From assembly GCA_040954595.2 (NCBI GenBank), contig CM082589.2:12338001-12402000 (forward strand): DNA of 64,000 nt. The letters run 5' to 3'. A model generated the notes under the pieces. The model saw nothing but the letters and a program-made list of their open reading frames with translations, was not told the DNA's origin and made no database searches. The translations under genes were made by a program, and so were the position numbers. The stretch comes from Balanoglossus misakiensis. Taxonomy: Eukaryota; Hemichordata. Below are positions 9,598 to 17,695 of the stretch, one piece after another. The stretch's first letter is position 1; the number at the start of each line of letters is the position of its first letter.

Positions 9598-10253
9598 GGT
9601 GTCCTGAGAAGTCGACCAGTATGAGAAGTCGGTATCGGCCAGTACGAGAAGTCGGCCTGTGGGAGAGAACCCTGGTACTTTGTGTTATATATAACTGTTT
9701 CACTACGAAATGTTTCCTTGATGTACAGGAGCTGAGATATTTGTACAAATAGCCGATGAATTTTAAAATTGTCTGTTCACTTTGCATGTACGTCACCGGG
9801 GTACGTCAACATCAGTCACCTGCACTTCTTGCGCTGCGCCAGTAGTCTGTTCCTCGTCACGTTTGTTTGTTTGGTTTTGTCTCAAAGTATGAATATACAC
9901 ATACACCTTCTATGTATTTTAGTAGGCTTTGAAACAACTCCCTTTAATCAGAAATGTCACAGGAATTTGGCAAACAACCTAAGCTCCTTACGCGGATACG
10001 GGGCTGGCGAACCGGTACGGATGCCAGACGCCATTATTTGAAATGACGCCATTGTGTTGTCAAGAATTTGGGAAATCCGTCCAAATGAAAATATTTAGTG
10101 CAATTATATTTTATTAAGTGTTGTTATATGTAATCTGGGTCATCACTGCACTATTCGGGTACAAGTTCAACAACTGGCCGACTTCTCGTACTGGCCGACT
10201 TCTCATACGCGCGTACTGGCCGACTTCTAATCTGGCCGACTTCTCAAGTATTC
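9598..10253. mobile_element. Candidate non-autonomous DNA element enclosing an exon (U1)
   Basis: Repeated gagaagtcgg(c)cagta motifs at 9604-9655 face inverted cgacttctc motifs at 10170-10246. An 8-bp repeat CTATACAT flanks at 9590-9597 and 10254-10261, consistent with a target duplication. Exon 9729-9860 lies inside. The ends share only about 8 bp of inverted identity, so an element is inferred, not certain. Confidence 0.5.
9729..9860 (+). pseudogene. GCC2/GCC3-like exon 6 with single TAA (U1)
   Basis: The acceptor is gatgtacag and the donor is gtttgt (weak). The length is exactly 132 bp, phase 1-1. One frame reads AEIFVQIADEF, TAA at 9764, then GTSTSVTCTSCAAP and VVCSSS. The same stop is in U2 and U3, and U3 gains a TGA in the CTSC motif. 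It lies inside the inverted-repeat element at 9598-10253. Confidence 0.5.
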
Positions 10254-10261
10254 CTATACAT

Positions 10262-11061
10262 TAGTGAAAATTGGGGAAACTGGTGTTTTCAGACAACTTA
10301 TGAAGTCCCTTTCGCAATATTAACTCTAAAACAGCGGGTGATTTCCTTTTAAAATTTAACCAAATAAGCATACTTGGGGTCAACCATCTAGAGTTTTGAA
10401 AAAGTGCCCTTTATCTAGCACCTCTGTCAGATTTTGCCAGGCTCGTAGATTTTTGTAAAATGGCCTCAAAAATAAGAATTTTGGGAGGTTTGTCATATTT
10501 TTTCACCATTGTAGAATCTAAATGTTCTGAATTATTTTATTTTTAGCAATTTTGAGATTGATTCATGTTCAGTATGATAATCGCATGTCAATACAACTGT
10601 TACATTAAAGGAAAAGTTCAAATCCGCCTAAAACCACATTGCATTGGTACCTAGTTAAGTTGTCCTCACTTTTGACGCAAAATTTTGATGTGCAATGCAC
10701 GTGTCTGTGAAATTGACGAATAAAAAAATTGTATACCAGTGCAAAATTAAAAACTCCCTGTGCAGCCTTCTTGGCAACTGCATGCTGGGAAAAGTACTCG
10801 GATGATGACAAAAAAGTTTCGGGGTTCCGTGTAGTGCTACCCCGGAATACAATGTTGGGTGCAGACTACAACTTTGGAAAAGAGATGCAGAATGTCATGT
10901 GATATAGTAGTGAAAACAAATACACGTTGGTTCACGTATTTCAGCTCTCAGCAATCAGGGTGCATTGAAAAGCCTTGATTGGTGTGATATTCACAATTGA
11001 TGATTATAAATACTTACAGTTGTATACTGTTTTATTTTGTAAATATTGTGTACATTTGCAG
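10262..11061. other. Non-coding stretch, no gene seen
   Basis: Nothing recognisable apart from interspersed-repeat-like sequence around 10605-10870. U3 lost all of it through a deletion between agtcc at 10304-10308 and agtcc at 11449-11453. Confidence 0.5.
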
Positions 11062-11191
11062 CAATGAATCCGTGCGAACACAAACCTTAACCCATGCCGG
11101 AATGCTGGTACTTGCCAAGCAATCCAGGGATCTTGGACAGGCGTCACATGTCAATGTGCTGGCTGCTACCTGGGCTTCACATGTGAAACAC
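11062..11191 (+). pseudogene. EGF-like exon, frameshifted (U1)
   Basis: The acceptor is tttgcag and the donor is C|GTGAGT. It starts MNPCEHKP and hits TAA. One nt further the frame reads NPCRNAGTCQAIQGSW, then VTCQCAGCYLGFTCET, the usual EGF pattern with the first extra Cys replaced by Trp. The length of 130 bp is one over 129. U2 has the same lesion and U3 has deleted the exon. Confidence 0.65.
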
Positions 11192-11263
11192 GTGAGTACA
11201 GTACTTTGTCATTTATTAAAAAATCTAAGTGCTGAGGTACATTGTAGTAATAATAGCAGGTGT

Positions 11264-11296
11264 AGTCATTATCATCATCATCATCATCATCATCTT
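11264..11296. repeat. CAT microsatellite
   Basis: A run of about nine atc/cat units. U2 has four fewer (near 30888-30902), which accounts for the change of inter-unit offset from 19619 to 19607. Confidence 0.85.
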
Positions 11297-11428
11297 TAAG
11301 TCAGTCAGTATGATCGGTAATAAAAACAGTAAAATCACCAGTATAAAAACATAACAGAGAAATAATGAACGTGTACTGGTGTTACCATAGGTAAGTGTTG
11401 TATAAAATTTTGAATTCCTGTCTTCCAG

Positions 11429-11551
11429 TTCCTAATCCATGCTTCACTAGTCCTTGTCTCAATGGAGGTACCTGCCAACAACAGGCAAATTCTTGTACAG
11501 CCACCATTGGCATGTGCACAGAGTGTTACTAGGGAACCAGGTGTGAGACAA
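11429..11551 (+). pseudogene. EGF-like exon with TAG stop (U1)
   Basis: The acceptor is tcttccag and the donor is A|GTAAGT; 123 bp, phase 1-1. It reads PNPCFTSPCLNGGTCQQQ, then NSC, GMCTECY, TAG at 11530, then GTRCET. The only interruption is the stop, shared by all units. U1 and U2 also have Gly for a Cys that U3 retains (ICMCTEC). Confidence 0.7.
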
Positions 11552-11643
11552 GTAAGTTTGAATCTATAGCAGTTAATAATGATAATTATCATTTTTATTA
11601 TGATTTAAACTTCACTGATGTTGTACAAACACAAAAATAGAAA

Positions 11644-12098
11644 TAATAATAATAATAATAATTTATTTGTATAGCGTCAGTATCCACAAAAAATGTGATC
11701 AATGACGCTTAAAGCAAAAGTACAATACAACAAATGGCTAAAAAAACAGATTTAAAAAGTAAAGTTTTAACATTTGATTTAAAAACAGATAAGTCTGGTG
11801 CCTGGCGAATGGTGAGTGGAAGATTATTCCAAAGAATTGGAGCAGCAACAGTAAAAGCACGATCACCATAACTCTTGGTGCGTGATCGAACAGGGCAGAG
11901 TTTGTACTGATCAGCTGACCTTAAATTGCGACACGGAACATATAGATTAGTCATGCTAGAAAGATAGATTGGACCAAGTTTATGAATGGATTTAAAAATG
12001 AGAACTAACATCTTAAAAACAATACGCTCTGTAACAGGTAGCCAGTGCAACTGATACAAAATTGGAGTGATGTGACAGGTGATTGAACGAGTAACAAT
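11644..12098 (-). mobile_element. L2/CR1-like LINE 3' fragment, 455 bp (U1)
   Basis: The minus-strand frame 11709-12059 encodes the RT tail: QLHWLPVTERIVFKMLVL, HKLGPIYLSSM, RNLRSADQYKLCPV and SYGDRAFTVAAPILWNNLP. The 3' end is a (ATT)n tail. A 6-bp repeat TAGAAA flanks it (11638-11643, 12099-12104), and U3 has the empty site with one TAGAAA at 49007-49012. It differs from the 5279-6140 LINE in sequence and tail. Confidence 0.88.
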
Positions 12099-12328
12099 TA
12101 GAAAGGGACAGCAGCTTAGCTCTATTCCGTTTCCAAAGTGTTTGTTCTTTTAAACTACCTGTGCATTTTTTTTATTTATTCTGATTATGCTAATATGCTA
12201 ATTTGTTGGTTTGTCACATCACAATTTTTGTAGGAAACTCACCCCTGGGAATTTTTTTCAGCCACTTACATACATTCATAATCACATGACATTGATGATC
12301 ATGGAAAATTTGACCCTTTTCCTTGTAG

Positions 12329-12451
12329 GACTCAACCAGTGTCCACCAAATCCGTGCCAGAATGGTGGCTTCTGTCAACCGGCTCGAAATTCCTGCTTTG
12401 ATCTCACCTGCATATGTACTGGTTGCTACAAAGGTGATAGGTGTGAGATAT
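12329..12451 (+). CDS. Intact eight-Cys EGF-like exon (U1)
   Basis: The acceptor is ccttgtag and the donor is T|GTAAGT; 123 bp, phase 1-1, fully open. The cysteines fit C-x4-C-x5-C-x6-C-x4-C-x-C-x2-C-x5-C: LNQCPPNPCQNGGFCQPA, then NSC, LTCICTGC and YKGDRCEI. C5-x8-C6 of ordinary EGF is kept and the two extra Cys could pair. It would be a secreted or extracellular module. It is the most complete exon of the array and is preserved in all three units. Confidence 0.8.
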
Positions 12452-13005
12452 GTAAGTATACAGCGCAGTCTCTTTTACCTTTTGTCTCTGATGCATTCAA
12501 ATACTGCATGTTTCCTGAACATAGGTGTAGCCATCACCACAGCAGAGCTTGGAGCGTTCTTGACATCGAATGCAAGATTACACTCTTCCCAATCAAAATC
12601 ACTTTCGTAGCGCATAATGTCTTGATTGTCTTAGTTCAAGAAACATTATGCGCGACTGGCCAATTTTACTGCCTTTTGTCAACACACATCCACTATGGAA
12701 ATTCTCACTCCAGGCCAGATAGTGTAAATTTGCATATGAGTCTACAGGTATGCCTGAAGTCAAGTCAAGCATTTGCAAGGAACCCTCCTCCAGTACACAG
12801 GTCTTTGATTTCATGAAGGGAAGCCCTTGCCTTACAGTCACTGCCACATGATCTATGGAGGTGTGAACAACTTGATACCAGCCTAATATAAGTTGTAGGC
12901 ACAATCACTCCACACACCCTTGCCATAATTCTGCAAGGTTTTTGCCATATCTGTACTGTAGAATGAGTAGCATAGAATAAAATGGCGTCCTTTCTTAATT
13001 TCCAG
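12452..13005. other. Intron with an 11-bp perfect hairpin
   Basis: Arms GCGCATAATGT (12610-12620) and ACATTATGCGC (12643-12653) are exact complements, with partial further pairing (TTGA/TCAA) inside. The hairpin is kept in U2 (32217-32260) and U3. No other feature is seen. Open frames across this intron are read-through of the EGF exon. Confidence 0.6.
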
Positions 13006-13124
13006 TGCAAAACCCCTGTGATCCCAACCCATGTATGAATGGTGGATTTTGCCAGCAAACATCATGCAATTTCTATTCATGCCAGTGTGTGAACTCTTAC
13101 ACAGGTGACATCTGTCAAACCATA
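13006..13124 (+). pseudogene. EGF-like exon with lost donor (U1)
   Basis: The acceptor is atttccag. It reads QNPCDPNPCMNGGFCQQT, SCNFYSCQCVN, then SYTGDICQT with Ser in place of the seventh Cys. Where a GT donor is expected, after CAAACC, the sequence reads atagaccctagag, so the exon cannot end normally and the frame runs to 13190. All units share this. The end given is the expected domain end. Confidence 0.6.
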
Positions 13125-13935
13125 GACCCTAGAGAAAGAAGGACGAGCAACTGCGGCAAAGATCAAAGGGTTTGGGGATTATCTGTATGATGATGTTCTT
13201 TTGCATATAATTAACACCCAGGACAGTTGGACAATGACTTCCTTACTTCGGCACATGTCGACCCCACCAGTGATGTGAAAACTTGCCACCAAACTGGCAC
13301 TCCTGCATTTCAGCAGCCACTGCGTTTTTTTCTAAAATTCTAAAAGTATTACGATGTCTGTGCTAATTATTATGGTTTGGTGTTCGTCTGTCGGTTGAAC
13401 GGTCATTTCTAGTGCCACAAGCTTCATTTAAAAATTGTAAACAAATCATCCATGTTTTTTGCATGTCCGACTGGGCACTCATATTTCTTGGTAACGCTGA
13501 CACTTTTCGTAATAATTTTATGTTTGCGTGAAGCATTGAAACAAAAATTGTGGTTTAGGGGCATTTTATTTCGCAGTGCGTTAACAATAAAACAGATTTC
13601 ACGAAAACAATTTGTAAACAAACTGGCTGGATTTTCATGTGTGCGCTATGCAAATACCCACATGGTAAATTAAAACTGTTACAGGTGTATTTGATTTCCA
13701 CATATGGATTACATGTGTGATAATATTGGGTGCTGGCAGTTTCAGTAAATGAACTGCTCTTAAAAGTTGGGCGTCAGGGCACCCTTGACTTTGCCTGTTC
13801 CAAGCTAGAATGGTCTGTCCATATGAATATTTCTTCAGCAAGTTACAAGCAATCTTTTTAGTTTTGAATTAAAAAATAGTGAAATGACTTGTGATGTTAA
13901 TATGCAATTGTTGGTTGATTTACATGCATCTCCAG
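13125..13935. other. Non-coding stretch, no gene seen
   Basis: The first bases (ccctagagaaagaaggacg, 13128-13146) recur inverted inside a U3-specific insertion (50868-50887), suggesting a mobile-element end next to the damaged exon. Otherwise unrecognised. Confidence 0.4.
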
Positions 13936-14058
13936 GACTCGGTCAATGTTCTCCCAATCTGTGCATGAACAACGGTATCTGTGAGCCAATCAGTAGATCG
14001 TGCAGTGCGTTTACCTGTCGCTGTCAAGGCTGTTTCATTGGAATCACCTGTGACCAAG
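13936..14058 (+). CDS. Intact eight-Cys EGF-like exon (U1)
   Basis: The acceptor is atctccag and the donor is G|GTAAAT; 123 bp, open. It reads LGQCSPNLCMNNGICEPI, SRSCSAFTC, RCQGC and FIGITCDQ, with the eight-Cys spacing x4-x5-x6-x4-x1-x2-x5. Its G joins the AA of the next exon to make Glu, so the phase is consistent with the neighbour at 14371. U3 has a 33-bp in-frame deletion here. Confidence 0.78.
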
Positions 14059-14370
14059 GTAAATTTATGAGACGAGGATCTGTTTATCCCCCATCATACC
14101 GGTATATTTGTCATAGCTGGCAGCTATGAAATTACCTGTATATTTAGGATGTGACAAACCAAATAGGCACTTTCAGGAATTGAGTCTTTTTTCAATTACC
14201 AAAGTCCTAAACTCCCAAAAGTATAATAAGTAATTCTTATTGTTCAGTTATACATTTAGGAGGCTCAGTTATAGGAGAACCCGATAGAACCACCGCTGTA
14301 GGAATTAGGGAAATGGTCATACCCTAAAAACTTATGTCACTACTATTTTTTTTTAATGCCATTGAAACAG

Positions 14371-14487
14371 AACAAACTCCATGTAGGCCAAGTCCATGCC
14401 TGAACAATGGGCGGTGTACTCAGCTGTCGTGTACAACTTATGAGTGTACTTGTCCAGGATGTTTCATCGGCACACACTGCAGCCAGT
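14371..14487 (+). CDS. Intact eight-Cys EGF-like exon, 117 bp (U1)
   Basis: The acceptor is ttgaaacag; the donor is T|GTAAAA, which is weak. It reads QTPCRPSPCLNNGRCTQL, SCTTYECTC and PGCFIGTHCSQ. It is two residues shorter than its neighbours between C3 and the extra Cys. It is open in all three units. Confidence 0.75.
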
Positions 14488-14878
14488 GTAAAACTCATTA
14501 AAACAAACATTTGTCATGCAGGAACTAACATTTACAATCATGTCTCAATCCATTGTCTGTTGGTCATACTTTATATTTTCATCTTTAGCATCACACCTTG
14601 GGCCTTGGGAATCGGTCACCTCAAAAATGATGTACAGCTGAAAGAAAACATGTTTATTTGAAGAAAAAAATGTTGATCGTTAATGAAAATTTTCCCTACA
14701 CAAGATACATATACAGAGATTTTCATAGCCCCACAAGTGCGTCCCAGAATGCGCAAGTTGTTTTTGGAAGTGAAGTTCCGTTCAGTATTTACAGTAATGG
14801 TAATGATGATGTTTTTATCAAACAGATTTTGAAAGTAAATATTGCTGAGATAACATTAGGTTGCACTTTTTATTGCAG

Positions 14879-15001
14879 TCCAAGATCCATGCCAGCGAAA
14901 CAGCTGTCTCAACGGGGCTGTATGTAATGCAGTGGCCAACTCCTGCACGGCATATACCTGTGCCTGTACTGGTTGCTATGAGGGTAACCGTTGTGAAATA
15001 T
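14879..15001 (+). CDS. Intact eight-Cys EGF-like exon (U1)
   Basis: The acceptor is ttattgcag and the donor is T|GTAAGT; 123 bp, open. It reads QDPCQRNSCLNGAVCNAV, NSCTAYTCACTGC and YEGNRCEI, with all eight cysteines in register. U2 and U3 copies are unchanged by eye, making this the best conserved exon between units. Confidence 0.78.
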
Positions 15002-15577
15002 GTAAGTTTCTGACGTACCGTAAATGACAATCTTTTGGGCACTTTCTCTTCATGGCAATTGAATTGTGTGGTAACTTCTCATTTCTAAAATTTCCCCAAG
15101 AGAAAAGAAAGGAAAAGGAAACAGAAATTTCATTTGTATGTCCGTGCAATTTAGGATAGGCACGAACTTGTGAGGAAGTGTACGAAGCTGGATGTTTTCA
15201 TCACTCAAATATACAAGAGTTGCCTCTTGAAGACTAGTGTCTGTAGAGATAATTGTGCATGTGAGGTAATCTCTCCTGAGGTGGTGCACATCTCTGAGTA
15301 TTAAGTAAAAGAGACGTCCTTAATTATCCTTACTATTTGGCTTGAAAAATCAATCTTACTAGGTGTTCTGATTAGAGAGGTGTCCATAAAGACAGGTTTT
15401 ACTGTATTACCCAAAATAGAGACATTGTCCCTTCATCATATACTTAATGCGTGTTCTGGGTATGGTTCCAGTATAATGCTTGTGTCAAAGGATTTTGTTG
15501 TGGTGCAGGAATCATCTTTGGTTGAGGTGTAGCCATCTGCATTTCATGTGTTTTAAACTATTTTTTTTCTGATTGTC
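15002..15577. other. Intron, nothing recognised
   Basis: No feature is seen in U1. The same intron in U3 holds a 592-bp TTAA element immediately before the next pseudoexon. Confidence 0.5.
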
Positions 15578-15694
15578 ATTGACCCATGTGATCAGAATCC
15601 GTGTCAAAATGGAGGCTATTGTTCCAAAACACCAAATTCTTATACTGACTACACCTGTTACTGCCAGTAGTGTTGGACTGGGGCCATCTGTGCC
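15578..15694 (+). pseudogene. EGF-like exon with TAG and no acceptor (U1)
   Basis: It reads DPCDQNPCQNGGYCSKTP, NSYTDYTCYCQ, TAG at 15668, then CWTGAICA, before gtaggt. No AG precedes the domain start (cattgaccc), so the acceptor is lost. Tyr replaces the first extra Cys. The stop and the missing AG are shared with U2 and U3. Confidence 0.65.
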
Positions 15695-16086
15695 GTAGGT
15701 GTGTCGAATTACTGTTTTATGACACAGCGTGGTATATAAACCCTCATTTTTGGTATTCTCAATGTGATAGATGGACCCATACACCAATAAATGGGGTGGA
15801 AGCATTACTAAGTTTCATCCTTTCAAAATTTGCTGATGTAGGGTCAAAATTGAGTGTGAGGTGCATGTTAAAAAGGAAAGCCTTCTGTATCATGTTGATG
15901 GCACATTTTTTTAATTTTTCAAGATTCTTACAGAAAAATCCTAGCATCATTATGTTATTTTAAATGTAAAGGTTTGAAACAAGGAATGAAGACATTGCTC
16001 ACATATTTAAACGAAATGAACATCACAAGTACATGTACAAGTTTTTGACAAGCAGGTAATTGATACTTTCATTTTTGTTTTGGCAG

Positions 16087-16206
16087 CCATTGATCAGTTA
16101 TACCCTATGCCTTGTCAAAATGGTGGCACATGCGTTGCGTGAGACGGCTGTTTCCTGTTTGACTGTATGTGTACCGAATGCTTCACTGGTGCCACATGTA
16201 CAATGC
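16087..16206 (+). pseudogene. EGF-like exon with TGA and missing first Cys (U1)
   Basis: The acceptor is ttttggcag and the donor is C|GTAAGT; 120 bp, phase 1-1. It reads IDQLYPMPCQNGGTCVA, TGA at 16140, then DGCFLFDCMCTEC and FTGATCTM. The first EGF Cys is Leu/Tyr. The single stop is shared by all units; U3 adds a 2-bp insertion. Confidence 0.68.
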
Positions 16207-16501
16207 GTAAGTACTAACCAATATTATTTTATTCAATGCAAAACACTTGTTATGTATTATATAATATAAGTACGGTACACATATTAAAGCCCTGGTAACT
16301 CAAACTTTGGGCTAGCTTAATGTTATCACTATTTTTGTTTTCGGTTGCAACTGTGGTTTCTTGTCACACTCTAAAGGATTTCACAGCATTTGGTTTTTCA
16401 AAACAGCCCTTTGGTTGTTGTCATGTATACATGTACATGACTGTGGAGTGTAGTTTGTAGATTCTGTAATTTTGACAATATCTTGACTGCACATCCCACA
16501 G
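16207..16501. other. Intron; array edge homologous point at 16492
   Basis: U1, U2 and U3 are collinear to ttgactgcac (ending 16492, 36108, 54515). Beyond this U3 enters unique flanking DNA while U1 and U2 continue into exon 16502. Confidence 0.8.
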
Positions 16502-16624
16502 CTGTCAACCAGTGTCAACCCATCCAGTGTCGGAATGGTGGAAACTGTGTGCTGACGCCCAATTGGTGTACTGAATTCACATGCTCCTGTACAAGCTGTT
16601 ACTCCGGCGATTTATGTCAGACAT
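16502..16624 (+). CDS. Intact eight-Cys EGF-like exon (U1)
   Basis: The acceptor is catcccacag and the donor is T|GTGAGT; 123 bp, open. It reads VNQCQPIQCRNGGNCVLT, NWCTEFTCSCTSC and YSGDLCQT, with all eight Cys present. In U2 the third Cys is changed to Gly. U3 lacks the exon because the array ends before it. Confidence 0.77.
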
Positions 16625-17008
16625 GTGAGTGATTTTAAATTTCAGATGAAGAGGAACATAATAACATAACACATAATCGGCTTGCAGTTGGTTTCTTCCA
16701 ACCTGTATCAAACAGTGAATAACGACACAATTTTGGGGAAATTTATTAAGAATGTGTGTGCCATAAAAGGGGATTGTGTATTTGACCAAATAACAACCTG
16801 CACCGTATGGTACACTAAGACACTATTACACCTGTGTCAAAATTTCATTACGTTTCTTTTGTTGAACATGGAAGAAATTTGTCACAGTGATGTTCTGTTG
16901 ACCAACTGAGATTTTTACCACTCAACCCTGACTGCACAAATCTGTTTAAAGTATATGTAGTAAATATTAACTGTACACAATTTATATCACTTTCTCTTCT
17001 GTGCACAG

Positions 17009-17125
17009 ATTTGAATCCGTGTCAGCCCAACCCTTGTCTAAACAGTGGATTCTGCCAGCAAGTGTCCTGCACCGAGTTCAGATGCCAGAGTCCACGCTGT
17101 TTCATCGGAACCACGTGCGCTGAAC
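17009..17125 (+). CDS. Open EGF-like exon lacking C5 (U1)
   Basis: The acceptor is tgtgcacag and the donor is C|GTAAGC; 117 bp, open. It reads LNPCQPNPCLNSGFCQQV, SCTEFRCQSPRC and FIGTTCAE. Ser stands where the other modules have the C of the C-x-C pair, leaving seven cysteines, so folding may be compromised. U2 is also open and has Ser here. Confidence 0.7.
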
Positions 17126-17572
17126 GTAAGCAAACCAGTGTCAGATTTCCCGCACAAAGTAGAAATCGCTGGGCTTTGTCATTGATATTGTCTGAATAAA
17201 GTTGCCTGTGATTGTGCAGCTAACCAAGAGACTTATATGCACTACGGTAGCCATGATGAATACTTTCATTGACTCAAATGCTCATCAGTGTAGATGTTGC
17301 TATTTTTCCAACCGTAAATTGAAACATCAGAAAGTTATGACATCAACTACCCCCACCCCCACCCCACCCACCCCCAACTAGTAAATATTATAAGATGCTG
17401 TAATTATGATAAAGATGGTAGCACCAAGCTTGGATCAAGTGGTCTTCATAATCCTTCACACATGAACATGATCACACGGATGTGCAATCTTCTGACAGTC
17501 TGCTACAGATTTCACTTCCCACTCAAGTGTGTAAGACCCTAATGTGATACTTTTCATTTCTCTCACCCTTAG
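17126..17572. other. Intron with C-rich run (possible G-quadruplex on minus strand)
   Basis: Positions 17350-17375 are runs of four to five C separated by single A, i.e. G4-5 tracts on the minus strand. U2 has a similar, slightly different run at 36965-36992. No gene is seen. Confidence 0.65.
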
Positions 17573-17695
17573 CGATCAACCAGTGTCTTCTAAACCCATG
17601 TCTGAATAACGGAGTGTATCAGCCACTTCAAGGCTCCTGCTCAATCTACACCTGCAACTGTCCAACCTGCTACACTGGGCAAACATGTGTTACAT
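17573..17695 (+). CDS. Open EGF-like exon with C3 to Tyr (U1)
   Basis: The acceptor is acccttag and the donor is T|GTAAGT; 123 bp, open. It reads INQCLLNPCLNNGVYQPL, GSCSIYTCNCPTC and YTGQTCVT. The third Cys is Tyr in both U1 and U2. In U2 the fourth EGF Cys is Gly as well. Confidence 0.7.

Noticed and set aside
11264-11296. Histidine-rich tail (HHHH...) of a frame at 10997-11299
   Set aside because: It is a translated CAT microsatellite in an intron whose length varies between units.
12211-12816. 201-aa frame across the EGF exon at 12329 (also 31818 and 49175)
   Set aside because: Only the 123-bp exon part is EGF-like and it is bounded by clear AG and GT sites; the rest is read-through of flanking introns.
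14658-14927. 89-aa frame before the EGF exon at 14879
   Set aside because: It crosses the acceptor of the exon in a different frame and has no recognisable domain; the 123-bp exon accounts for the coding signal.
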